A stretch of 64,000 nucleotides of DNA. Source: Alteromonas lipotrueiana (lineage in GTDB: Bacteria > Pseudomonadota > Gammaproteobacteria > Enterobacterales > Alteromonadaceae). The stretch covers positions 1 to 64,000 of the forward strand of contig NZ_JAESDK010000008.1 of the NCBI RefSeq assembly GCF_019249245.1. The letters are read 5' to 3'. Positions within the stretch are counted from its first letter, which is position 1. Every line of letters begins with the position of its first letter. Both the position numbers and the translations under genes were made by a program. This document shows, one piece after another, positions 1-9,126 of the stretch. Below the pieces are notes generated by a model that was not told the DNA's origin, searched no databases, and saw only the letters and a list, made by a program, of their open reading frames with translations.

Positions 1-253
1 GGGCCCGATAGCGAAGTATGGGGCCCAACATGCAAATAGTGGGTGTCCATAAGCTCTTTTGTAAGGGTGGGTGTCCATGAACAAAGTGTGGGTGTCCAAC
101 TCGCATTCTCAACTCATATGGTACTAAAAAGCCTGCCGTGCCGACTGCTTAAGTACAGCTAAAATACGGTTTATCGACAAAACTGTGACCCGTTTTTTAA
201 CCCTTAGGATTGCAAAGTGTGAGGGTAATGTGTGGGTGTCCAAAGCCTATGCA
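1..253. repeat. Intergenic repeat unit, copy 1 (cut by window start)
   Basis: This is the first of two nearly identical units; the second lies at 277-507. Each unit opens with GGGCCCGATAGCGAAGTATG followed by a second GGGCCC, and ends at ...CCAAAGCCTATGCA. It contains four copies of GTGGGTGTCCA (39-49, 67-77, 88-98, 232-242). Relative to copy 2 it has a 21-bp insertion carrying one extra GTGGGTGTCCA, plus one extra base. No reading frame or transposase is attached. The element may extend left of the window. Confidence 0.85.
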
Positions 254-276
254 CAAGCCAAATTCAAAACTATGTT

Positions 277-507
277 GGGCCCGATAGCGAAGTATGGGGC
301 CCAACATGCAAATAGTGGGTGTCCATAAGCTCTTTTGTAAGGGTGGGTGTCCAACTCGCATTCTCAATTCATATGGTGCTAAAAAGCCTGCCGTACTGAC
401 TGCTTAAGTACAGCTAAAATACGGTTTATCGACAAAACTGTGACCCGTTTTTTACCCTTAGGATTGCAAAGTGTGAGGGTAATGTGTGGGTGTCCAAAGC
501 CTATGCA
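277..507. repeat. Intergenic repeat unit, copy 2
   Basis: This is a tandem-like duplicate of 1-253, separated from it by 23 bases. It contains three GTGGGTGTCCA motifs (315-325, 343-353, 486-496). Its left edge forms an inverted repeat, TGTTGGGCCC (273-282) facing GGGCCCAACA (297-306), so it could fold as a hairpin. The arrangement resembles REP-like intergenic repeats, but nothing here proves a mobile origin. Confidence 0.8.
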
Positions 508-535
508 GTAAAAAGACACCTGAACGCACTTAATC

Positions 536-3067
536 CTAACTCACACTGATATCATCAAAACGTTCGCTAAGGGTTTTAACTCTATAGGCCGGTTGTCTTA
601 GCTCGTCAACGAACACAGAGGGCGCTCGCGGATCAGCGATAATATAGCAACTTTGCCTTGCCCGCGTGAGCGCCACATAACATAAACGCCGTTCTTCGCT
701 GTGGGGATAGAGGTCAATAGTGGGTAGCAGGGCTTCAGTAAGCGCATCATTTTTATTTTCGCCCGGAAAGCCAAACTTACTGCTGTCAAAGCCCAGCAAA
801 ATACAATGATCGGCTTCTAGCCCTTTGGCAGAATGAAATGTCCAGTAATGCAAATTTTCAGGCTGTAGCGGTTGCAGTGCTTCTTTCGCCTGAGTCAGCC
901 AAAACTGATAGCGCGCCATTATTGCAATGGTTGCCTGGGGGTTTTGTCTGCGTATCGCTATCACAATTTGTTTAACCCGCTGCGCGGCATCTTGCTGACC
1001 ATAAATCTGGTCATCGAGTAAAAAAACCTGGGGGTCCTGGCTTTCAATAGCACTAACTACATTCTTTTTGTATTGCTCGGGGTTTTGCATAACAAACGTA
1101 CCGGCAGTGTGGGCGATACTGCTGTTGTAGCGAAATGTTTTTTGCAACAGTGTCAGGCTATGACTGCCTAAATAGGCTTCAAACCGGGTCGTTAATGTTA
1201 ATAATCCTCCGGAGAATCGATAGATTGATTGCCAGTCATCGCCCACTGCCGTTAACGTAGGGCTTGGTCCATACTCAATAAGTTGCTGAAGCAGCTGCAT
1301 ACGCAAGGCCGAAATGTCCTGAAACTCATCCACCAATATATGCTTATAAACGGGTTGCCAGCGCTTTTGAGCAATTGTTGTGCAGGCCTGAGAAATCATA
1401 TCGTCAAAATCAATGCTATCCGTTTTACTGAGCTCATGTTGATAAGCTGAATCCAGTTTGTGTAAGGCGTCGGCCCAAAACGTAGCATTGCTGATACCAC
1501 TTTTCATTAAACGCTTTTCAAGTGTATGGCTTTTAAGTTGCTGAGTACGCAATATACCCAGAACCTGAGTCAGCCAGCGTACAGCTTGCTGTACTACACC
1601 AAGCTCATCAAATTTTGAAAAAACAGCCGCGCCCGAATACAAGGGAGTCATATCTGCTGTGGGGCCTACTTGTTTGGCCAAATGATAAACCAGTGTATTG
1701 TCCTGCCACTGCTGATGGTTTACCTCCAACAACGTCGTCCTATTTTCCCGATGAATTTGTCGTTGCGTTGATATATCGGGACCAGGCTCATTAGCAGCGC
1801 TGTAAACCAGGTAGGTATTTTGATCAGTTAATAAAAATGTCGGCCTGTAATCCCGGGCCGTGGTATTTTCTGGCTGAGATAGGCTGTAGTGTGGACGGTA
1901 TCGATAATCGATACCATGAACATACAGCCAGTTGGCTATTAACCAATGTGGATAGCTTTTTGTTTTTTCCCCGTTTAGCGTCAGATAGTCGGTGCCACCC
2001 TCTTTTACTGAATGCTGTTCAGTGGCAATTACCGTTGTCGCCTGCGTGGGGGGATACAACCATGGTATGGTTTCAGTTATTAAACAGTCATTTTGCTCAA
2101 ATTGTTGTTTTATATAACGCCTTGCCCAGTCTTGTAAGGCATAGTTGTCCTGCGATAATGCCGATAACGTCAGAGTATGTTTATCACGCTTTAAAATGTG
2201 TCGGCCTAACGCATGAAAGGTCATCACGGTGGGCTTGTCTTGTTCTTCCAAAAATACACTCGCCGCCCTTAACGCTAAACGTGCTTGCAGCTCTTTTGCC
2301 GCTGCACTGTTATAGGCCAAAATAAGTATTTCGCTGGCTTTGGCTTGCTGGCTTTGAATTAAGTACAGCGCTTTTGCCACCATGACTGACGTTTTGCCCG
2401 TTCCGGCAGCCGCTAATACTAAATTTCTATCATTGTTCCTTACCACCGCATCTTGCTGGTCTTCGGTGAGCGGGTGCTGTTCAGCGAGCGCAAAAAAGTC
2501 TTCAAAATGTTGCTTTTGACGCAGTTCAAAACGCTGCCTCAATGTTTGAACATAATCAGACAAAGGATGTACCTGTTGCAATTTATTCAGGGTGCGATGG
2601 GTGGTGGAGGTTAGGGTTTGATTTACAGGAAGAGAATGTCGGTAAAGGGCTATTACCTTAGCAATGTAACGCGCTAATTTATCGCACTGGCTGTCTCGTA
2701 AGTACGCCTGCCCGGCTAAATCTACAAACAGCCGATGCACGTGCTTTACGCGCTGGACGGCCTGTTGTGTCAGGGTTTGCTCAACGTGTTGATGTAACTT
2801 TACAAGCTGACTTTTAGACAACCATCGTAGTGTTATAGACGTATCGGCATAGTCAAGTTGCCACCGAGCGCCAAATACGCCTTTTTGATAATGTGGATAG
2901 GCGTTCAGACTCGATAATTTGATGTGTTGGGCAGCTTCGTTATTTCCTATCACAAGGTGGTCTTGTTCAAGACGCACAGTTTTTGCCCCCAACCATCGGG
3001 CAAGAAAAATAGGTTGGCAGAAAACTTGTTGAAAATCCATTGAAGCATTCCTGTCAGTTACAAACAA
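536..3067 (-). CDS. helD: UvrD/Rep-family helicase, helicase IV-like
   Basis: A superfamily 1A DNA helicase of 843 aa. The N-terminal ~200 residues resemble the helicase IV-specific domain. Walker A is AAAGTGKTS at residues 219-227, the Walker B/motif II is VDEFQD at 579-584, motif III is GDDWQSIYRFSGG at about 612-624, and the C-terminal VALTRAR motif VI is present. The ALLP...EERR..YVALTRAR block matches E. coli HelD. It is longer than E. coli HelD (684 aa) because of an insert at roughly 330-470, which holds a YRPTFLL stretch like a decayed nuclease-type motif. An internal ATG at 3040 (MDFQQV) is a plausible alternative start. It is a single gene with no operon partner in view. Confidence 0.85.
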   Translation of the reverse strand: MFVTDRNASMDFQQVFCQPIFLARWLGAKTVRLEQDHLVIGNNEAAQHIKLSSLNAYPHYQKGVFGARWQLDYADTSITLRWLSKSQLVKLHQHVEQTLTQQAVQRVKHVHRLFVDLAGQAYLRDSQCDKLARYIAKVIALYRHSLPVNQTLTSTTHRTLNKLQQVHPLSDYVQTLRQRFELRQKQHFEDFFALAEQHPLTEDQQDAVVRNNDRNLVLAAAGTGKTSVMVAKALYLIQSQQAKASEILILAYNSAAAKELQARLALRAASVFLEEQDKPTVMTFHALGRHILKRDKHTLTLSALSQDNYALQDWARRYIKQQFEQNDCLITETIPWLYPPTQATTVIATEQHSVKEGGTDYLTLNGEKTKSYPHWLIANWLYVHGIDYRYRPHYSLSQPENTTARDYRPTFLLTDQNTYLVYSAANEPGPDISTQRQIHRENRTTLLEVNHQQWQDNTLVYHLAKQVGPTADMTPLYSGAAVFSKFDELGVVQQAVRWLTQVLGILRTQQLKSHTLEKRLMKSGISNATFWADALHKLDSAYQHELSKTDSIDFDDMISQACTTIAQKRWQPVYKHILVDEFQDISALRMQLLQQLIEYGPSPTLTAVGDDWQSIYRFSGGLLTLTTRFEAYLGSHSLTLLQKTFRYNSSIAHTAGTFVMQNPEQYKKNVVSAIESQDPQVFLLDDQIYGQQDAAQRVKQIVIAIRRQNPQATIAIMARYQFWLTQAKEALQPLQPENLHYWTFHSAKGLEADHCILLGFDSSKFGFPGENKNDALTEALLPTIDLYPHSEERRLCYVALTRARQSCYIIADPRAPSVFVDELRQPAYRVKTLSERFDDISVS

Positions 3068-3347
3068 TACCGGCCAAAGAACACCGCTTTTTTTGAAAAA
3101 TTACGAACAACACCGTAAACAAATTTTACTGCTATTTGGATGCAGTGTAACGTGGGAAACAGTCATAAATCGCTTTTTTAGTAGATTTACGCGGCCTTAA
3201 AATAATATAATAAATGGCTCTTAACCGCCGCGTGTTGAGATTTTTAAGCGCATATGATATGCATAGTTTCAACACAAATAAAGCGTAATGATCGATGTCA
3301 TTTTGTTATCCTAATTATTCATTTTTCCTGGCAGGTGAGCTTTCGTC

Positions 3348-4520
3348 ATGAACGCTTCTATTGAACAAGATATTAAAGCAATACAAGCACTTGAATCAGT
3401 ACCAACAATTTTAAACATGATTGCTGATTCTACTGGCTTACGGTTTGTCTGTATCTCTCGGGTCACTCCCGAAAGCTGGACGGCCTGCGCAGTATTAGAC
3501 ACCATCAATTTCAATTTGCTGCCCGGCGATAATCTGGATATTTGTAATACTTTTTGTGAAGAAGTCCGGGTTTCTAATCAGCCTATTATTATCGACCACG
3601 TTAAGCAGGATAAAGTCTATCATGATCATCCTGTCCCAAAGCTTTTTGGTTTTGAAAGTTATTTTTCATGGCCAATTTATGATGCACAGGGTAATTTTTT
3701 CGGCACCCTTTGTGGTTTAGACACTTCACCGGTAAAGCTGAAAACCGATAAGACCAAAAGTATGATTGAGTCTTTCGCACAGCTTATTTCTCGTCAGCTT
3801 ACCGCTGAGTATCGGTTAAAAATTGCCAGCGAAGCATTAAAAGATGAACAGCAAATTGCGCAAATACGTGAGCAATACATTGCCGTATTAGGCCACGACC
3901 TGCGTACACCGCTGTCTTCTATTATGATGGGACTCGATGTTTTAAAGCTGATGCCGCTGGCAAAAGATGCGGCTTCGGTATTAAAGCGTATGGACAACAG
4001 TGCCAAACGCATCTCTTTACTGGCAGACAATGTTATGGACTTTACCCACGGAAAAATGGGCAAAGGCATTCCGGTTACCAAACAGTCATGTAATAACTTG
4101 TCAGAAATACTGGGGCATACAGTTTCTGAGTTAGAGTCTCAGTACAAAAAGCGCGAGTTTGTTTCAGCCATAGATATTAATCGATCGGTAGACTGCGATT
4201 CCGGACGTTTAGCTCAGTTAGCCTCAAACCTGCTGGTTAATGCAGTAGTGCACGGCGATCCCGCTAAACCGGTGTATTTTGAAGCATTTACCCACAATGG
4301 CGAACTCATTATTCGGGTCGCTAATAGCGGAAAACCTATCCCGCCAGAGGTTCAGGCCCGCCTGTTTCAACCCTTTTGGCGCAACGCCTCTAAAGGCAGC
4401 CACAAAGGGCTGGGACTGGGACTTTTTATCGCCTCTCAAATTGCTACTGCTCATCAGGGCAGCTTGTCTGTAGCATCAGATGAGCACAAAACTACGTTTA
4501 CATTAACCGTTAGGTTGTAA
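3348..4520 (+). CDS. GAF-domain sensor histidine kinase (first of tandem pair)
   Basis: A cytoplasmic two-component sensor kinase of 390 aa with no membrane segment or signal peptide. Residues ~1-155 form a GAF domain (FGFESYFSWP, GNFFGTLCGLD). A HisKA dimerisation domain follows with LGHDLRTPL, phospho-acceptor His183. The HATPase_c domain shows the N box (SNLLVNAVVHGD), a VANSGKPIP-type G1 box in which Asn replaces the usual Asp, and GLGLGLFI. No receiver domain or response regulator lies nearby, so the partner is unknown. It is closely related to the next gene. Confidence 0.88.
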   Translation: MNASIEQDIKAIQALESVPTILNMIADSTGLRFVCISRVTPESWTACAVLDTINFNLLPGDNLDICNTFCEEVRVSNQPIIIDHVKQDKVYHDHPVPKLFGFESYFSWPIYDAQGNFFGTLCGLDTSPVKLKTDKTKSMIESFAQLISRQLTAEYRLKIASEALKDEQQIAQIREQYIAVLGHDLRTPLSSIMMGLDVLKLMPLAKDAASVLKRMDNSAKRISLLADNVMDFTHGKMGKGIPVTKQSCNNLSEILGHTVSELESQYKKREFVSAIDINRSVDCDSGRLAQLASNLLVNAVVHGDPAKPVYFEAFTHNGELIIRVANSGKPIPPEVQARLFQPFWRNASKGSHKGLGLGLFIASQIATAHQGSLSVASDEHKTTFTLTVRL

Positions 4521-4747
4521 CTCTTGCGAATTGCCTTTTAACTTCCCCTACACTTACCCCCCTGATTGGCTTTGTGATTTTAGGGTAAAGGTTTTTTGCA
4601 AATACAACCTCTTATAAACGCAAATCAGTATATAGGGTTTTGCGCGCCATCTACCTCTGTATGAGATGAGCAGCAAAGACATTCCGTAGGATTTTCTGAT
4701 AGTGTAGCCATTTGGCAGGGGCCTTATAAAAGGCTGTAAGGTAATCT

Positions 4748-5920
4748 ATGAGCGCTTCGATTAAGCAGGATGTAAATGCTGTACAAGCTATTGAAGCTGT
4801 GCCCGCTATTTTAAATATCATTGCTAATACAACAGGGTTTCGGTTTGTAGGCATTGCTCGAATTACACCAGACAGCTGGACTATTTGTACATTAATAGAT
4901 GATTGCTACATCAACCTCTTACCTGGCGAACAAGTCGATGCTAAAAAAACAATCTGTTATGAAGTAGAGTCTTCAAACGAACCCATCATCATCGAACATG
5001 TTAAACACGACGCCATCTACCATGATCATCCCGCCCCAAAAATGTTTGGCTTCGAAAGTTATTTTTCATGGCCATTGTATGATACCGAAGGTAACTTTTT
5101 CGGTACCCTTTGTGGATTTGATCCGCTCCCTTTGAAATTAAAAAACGATAGAATCGAAGCTATGTTTGAATCTTTCGCGCAGCTTATTTCTCGGCAGATT
5201 TCATTCGAAGATAGTCTGAAAGCGGCTAACGAAGCATTAAAAGATGAACAACAAATTGCGCAAATACGTGAGCAATACATTGCCGTATTAGGCCACGACC
5301 TGCGTACACCGCTGTCCTCTATTATGATGGGGATCGATGTTTTAAAGCTGATGCCGCTGGCAAAAGACGCCGCTTCGGTATTAAAGCGTATGGACAAGAG
5401 CGCTAAACGCATCTCCTTGCTGGCAGACAATGTTATGGACTTTACCCATGGAAAAATGGGTAAAGGTATTCCGGTTACCAGGCAGCCATGTAATAACTTA
5501 TCTGAAATACTGGGACATACGGTTTCTGAGTTAGAGTCTCAGTACAAAAAACGCGAATTTGTTTCTGCCATGGATATTAAGGGGCCGGTAAATTGCGATG
5601 CCGGACGTTTAGCTCAGTTAGTCTCAAATCTGCTGGTGAATGCAGTAGTGCACGGCGACTCCGCCAAACCGGTATATATTGAAGCATTCACCCACAATAA
5701 CGAACTCACTATTCGGATCGCTAATAGTGGTAAACCGATTCCGCCAGAGGTTCAGGCCCGGTTATTTCAACCCTTTTGGCGCAGTGCCTCTAAAGGCAGC
5801 CACAAAGGGCTGGGACTGGGACTTTTTATCGCCTCTCAAATTGCTACTGCTCATCAGGGCAGCTTGTCAGTAGCATCCGATGAGCATAAAACCACGTTTA
5901 CTTTAACGGCACATGTATAA
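4748..5920 (+). CDS. GAF-domain sensor histidine kinase (second of tandem pair)
   Basis: A paralogue of the preceding kinase with exactly the same length (390 aa) and the same GAF-HisKA-HATPase layout; the phospho-acceptor His lies in LGHDLRTPL. The kinase half is nearly identical to copy 1 at DNA level, whereas the GAF half has diverged clearly (for example TFCEEVRVSNQPIII against TICYEVESSNEPIII). The pair therefore probably senses different signals through the same output. A 227-bp gap separates the two, so each may have its own promoter. Confidence 0.88.
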   Translation: MSASIKQDVNAVQAIEAVPAILNIIANTTGFRFVGIARITPDSWTICTLIDDCYINLLPGEQVDAKKTICYEVESSNEPIIIEHVKHDAIYHDHPAPKMFGFESYFSWPLYDTEGNFFGTLCGFDPLPLKLKNDRIEAMFESFAQLISRQISFEDSLKAANEALKDEQQIAQIREQYIAVLGHDLRTPLSSIMMGIDVLKLMPLAKDAASVLKRMDKSAKRISLLADNVMDFTHGKMGKGIPVTRQPCNNLSEILGHTVSELESQYKKREFVSAMDIKGPVNCDAGRLAQLVSNLLVNAVVHGDSAKPVYIEAFTHNNELTIRIANSGKPIPPEVQARLFQPFWRSASKGSHKGLGLGLFIASQIATAHQGSLSVASDEHKTTFTLTAHV

Positions 5921-6017
5921 GGCGCTGAGCCGGTTGAATGCTGAGTTTCGGTTGTGCTCTTTATATGGGTAAGTTTTGAACCAAATGCGTCATTGTAGCG
6001 TTACCAACTGCATGACA

Positions 6018-6431
6018 ATGAAAACATCAACTTTTGGTCTTACCTATTTAGCCATCTTAATTGCTTTTGGCATTTTAGATGGCTTGTGGCTGGGTGTTAT
6101 TGCCAAACCGCTTTATATTGAAGAGTTTGGTAACCTGCTACGTGACCCTTTTATTACCTGGCCCTGGTTAACGTTTTACTTATTATATTGCCTTGCAGTC
6201 GTACATTTAGCGGTAAAACCTGTCTGGTACCGTCCGGTTAGCACAGCAGCAACAAATGGTTTTGTTTTAGGTGCTACCGCTTATGGCACCTACAACCTCA
6301 CTGGTTATTCTATTATTGCAGACTGGCCCTTAAGCATGAGTCTTATTGACTGGCTGTGGGGCGCCGTCGCTACATCCATTTTGGCCGCGGTGGGTGCCGG
6401 GTGCGCAAAGCGCAAACAGCCAGCACATTAG
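6018..6431 (+). CDS. DUF2177-family small membrane protein
   Basis: An integral inner-membrane protein of ~137 aa with four hydrophobic segments. It resembles the DUF2177 family: a LDGLWLGVIAKPLY motif in the first helix, an ATAYGTYNLTGYS motif in the third and a DWLWG motif near the last helix. The function of the family is unknown. The ATG at 6018 (or 6012) is preferred because family members begin just before the first helix; the frame stays open upstream to a TTG at 5976. It stands alone between the kinases and plsB. Confidence 0.7.
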   Translation: MKTSTFGLTYLAILIAFGILDGLWLGVIAKPLYIEEFGNLLRDPFITWPWLTFYLLYCLAVVHLAVKPVWYRPVSTAATNGFVLGATAYGTYNLTGYSIIADWPLSMSLIDWLWGAVATSILAAVGAGCAKRKQPAH

Positions 6432-6547
6432 AGGTAAAGACCTCAGTTTATTTGCTTTTATCGGTACGCAACGTCTTACCCTGACTTTAAGCATTATGAA
6501 AGACTTGTGTTACACTGCGCCGGATTTTATTACACAGGATTTTTTAC

Positions 6548-8992
6548 ATGTCGTGGATGCGCCGAGCACTGTTGTCCGTATTTCATTATCCGGTAAAATG
6601 GTTAGTCAAACCGCATACCATTCCTTTGAATGTAGAATCTGAGCTGGGCATTGACAAAAATCGCCCGATTATCTACCTGTTACCCAGTAACTCTGTGACC
6701 GATCAGTTAGCGCTGCGCATGGTAACCCGGCGAATGGGATTACCCGACCCTACCGACCTCTTAACTCTTGGCCAGCATGAATACCCAACTTGTCTGTTTT
6801 TACGTAAAACACAACGCGTAATAACCCGTGGCGAGGTCAAAACCGACATTGAAGAAGTTTTTACCGACCTGTTTCACACCCACCGCGAAAATCCTCTTCT
6901 TGATGTTCAGGTTGTGCCCGTATTTATTTCCTGGGGGCGGGCGCCAGGTAAAGGCACTCCGGGTCTCAGTGACCTGATTGTTGATGTCGCTGCGCCATCG
7001 TGGCTGCGAAAACTCTTTATTGTTATGTTTTTGGGGCGCGATAACTTTGTTAACTTTAGCAAGGCCGTGTCATCTAACGCGATGGCGACGCAACATGGTT
7101 CCGATAAATCTATCGCTCATAAGTTAGTCAGGGTCGCCCGTACGCATTTTCAGCGCAAGCGTCAAAGTTTGACTGGCCCTACGTTACTAGAGCGAGAAGC
7201 GCTGTATAACGCGGTGCTCGGGTCTGCTGGGGTAAAGCGGGCCATTCATGAACAAGGCAAAAGCAAAAAAAGTACGCCCGAAAAAGCACGCCAGGATGCT
7301 CAAAACTATATTAATGAAATAGCGGCCGATTATCGCGAAGGCCTGGTAAGGTTCGGCGATCGTTTGTTAACCCGTATCTGGAATAAAATTTATAACGGTA
7401 TTGGTGTTGCCCACAGCGACCGGGTTCGTGAACTGGCCCGAAACGGGCACGAAATTATCTATGTTCCCTGCCATCGTAGTCATATGGATTACCTTTTACT
7501 GACATACGTGATTTATCACGAAGGGCTGGTAACACCCCATATAGCAGCCGGTATCAATTTGAACTTCTGGCCGGTAGGCAAAATATTTCGTCGTGGAGGC
7601 GCTTTTTTCATACGCCGGAGTTTTGCCGGCAATAAAGTATACACCGCTGTATTTCGCGAGTACTTAGAGCTACTGTTTAATAAGGGCTATTCGGTAAAAT
7701 ATTATCCTGAAGGGGGTCGTAGTCGTACCGGCCGTTTGATTCCCCCTAAAACCGGAATGCTGGCAATGACCATGCAAGCGTTGGTTAAAGGTGTTCATCG
7801 CCCGGTTAGCATTGTGCCGGTGTATATTGGCTACGAAAACGTTATGGAAGTAAAAAGCTACCTTAACGAGCTAAAAGGTAGCACCAAGAAAAAAGAATCG
7901 ACCTGGCAGGTTTTCTCTGCCATTCGAAAGCTTAAAAACTATGGCTACGGATATGTGAACTTTGGTGCGCCTATCCATCTGAACCAGTACCTTGAAAAAC
8001 AAATTCCTGACTGGCGCGAAACCCTGCCTAAAGATCCGGATAAAAAACCTACCTGGCTAACGCCCATGGTTAATGACCTGGCGAATGAAGTAATGCTTCG
8101 AATCAACCGTTCTGCGGCTATTAATGGTATGGCTTTGTCTGCTTTATGTTTGTTGTCGGCGAAGAACAAAACCATGAGTGAAAGTGAGCTGACTCATGCG
8201 TTAGGAAACTTTCTGAACTTACTGCGCAATGTACCCTTTTCAAATGATGCCACCATACCCGACGACTCGGCCGAAGAAATGCTGTCACATGTACTGAGCC
8301 TGAATCGTTTTTCAGTCACCGACGACGGTTACGGAAAGTTAATTCAGCCGCAAAAAGATGCCGCTGTTTTTTTAACCTATTATCGTAACAATATTCTACA
8401 TCTGTTTGCTTTACCAGGCATTGCCATGGCAGCTGTTTTTGCGCACAAGTCGTGTCCGCGAGACTACATATTGCGTCTGGTGGCCGCACTGTATCCATTG
8501 CTACAACGCGAACTGTTCATTCATATGACCCAGGACGAAGCCTTGGCTTACACCGACAGACTTATTTCACAAATGGTCGAGCAAGGTCTGGTACGACAGG
8601 AAGCAGAGTGTTTGTTACCACCTGAAGCAAATGCTAAAACCTTCCATAGCGCCTGGCTATTAAGTCGTTGCATGCAGGAAACATTTCAGCGTTATGCTGT
8701 GGTGCTTACTATTATTGAAAAAGAGCGGGAAATAAGTCGTGGTGAACTTGAACGTACCAGCCGCAAGGTAGCTGAGCGCTTGTCTACGTTATATGGTATG
8801 AGCTCGCCCGAATTTTATGACAAGAATGTTTTATCCAGCTTTATTAATGCGCTGCGCGAAAACCACTGGTTAGATTCAACCTCAGATGGGGCGTTAAAAT
8901 ACTGCGAAGAAAGCGCGGCACTTCGACAAGATATCACCGCACTGGTGTGGCCTGAAATTGTGCAGCATTTAGAAAACGTAGAGTTGCATTAA
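6548..8992 (+). CDS. plsB: Glycerol-3-phosphate O-acyltransferase
   Basis: This enzyme acylates sn-glycerol-3-phosphate at position 1 using acyl-CoA or acyl-ACP, the first step of phospholipid synthesis at the inner membrane. The protein has 814 aa (E. coli PlsB has 807). The acyltransferase HX4D motif is HRSHMD at residues 309-314, followed by the substrate-binding blocks RRGGAFFIRRSF and YPEGGRSRTGR. The large C-terminal region is typical of PlsB. It is monocistronic and is closed by a strong palindrome at 8995-9026. Confidence 0.97.
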   Translation: MSWMRRALLSVFHYPVKWLVKPHTIPLNVESELGIDKNRPIIYLLPSNSVTDQLALRMVTRRMGLPDPTDLLTLGQHEYPTCLFLRKTQRVITRGEVKTDIEEVFTDLFHTHRENPLLDVQVVPVFISWGRAPGKGTPGLSDLIVDVAAPSWLRKLFIVMFLGRDNFVNFSKAVSSNAMATQHGSDKSIAHKLVRVARTHFQRKRQSLTGPTLLEREALYNAVLGSAGVKRAIHEQGKSKKSTPEKARQDAQNYINEIAADYREGLVRFGDRLLTRIWNKIYNGIGVAHSDRVRELARNGHEIIYVPCHRSHMDYLLLTYVIYHEGLVTPHIAAGINLNFWPVGKIFRRGGAFFIRRSFAGNKVYTAVFREYLELLFNKGYSVKYYPEGGRSRTGRLIPPKTGMLAMTMQALVKGVHRPVSIVPVYIGYENVMEVKSYLNELKGSTKKKESTWQVFSAIRKLKNYGYGYVNFGAPIHLNQYLEKQIPDWRETLPKDPDKKPTWLTPMVNDLANEVMLRINRSAAINGMALSALCLLSAKNKTMSESELTHALGNFLNLLRNVPFSNDATIPDDSAEEMLSHVLSLNRFSVTDDGYGKLIQPQKDAAVFLTYYRNNILHLFALPGIAMAAVFAHKSCPRDYILRLVAALYPLLQRELFIHMTQDEALAYTDRLISQMVEQGLVRQEAECLLPPEANAKTFHSAWLLSRCMQETFQRYAVVLTIIEKEREISRGELERTSRKVAERLSTLYGMSSPEFYDKNVLSSFINALRENHWLDSTSDGALKYCEESAALRQDITALVWPEIVQHLENVELH

Positions 8993-8994
8993 CA

Positions 8995-9026
8995 GTTAAG
9001 TGCGCGCCCGCGGGCGCGCACTTAAC
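8995..9026. terminator. 32-bp perfect palindrome between plsB and ilvA
   Basis: Two 16-base arms (GTTAAGTGCGCGCCCG and its exact complement) abut without a spacer, directly after the plsB stop and before the convergent ilvA end. It is very GC-rich, so it should act as a bidirectional terminator or mRNA 3' stabiliser. The flanking T tract is poor, so intrinsic termination is not certain. Confidence 0.65.
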
Positions 9027-9126
9027 TTGTTGCCCATCAGCGGTGTAAACATGCATGCGCCAGCCGGTTATCTGCGTTCGCAGCATCATTTGAAACCCCA
9101 ATATTTAAAACACCAAACTTTGAAGG

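Noticed and set aside
1..507. CRISPR array
   Set aside because: The GTGGGTGTCCA motifs are only 11 bases, irregularly spaced, and the intervening sequence is itself duplicated; no cas genes are near.
1837..2325. Plus-strand frame of 162 codons inside the helicase gene
   Set aside because: It lies wholly antisense to a helicase with clear motifs and has no family signal.
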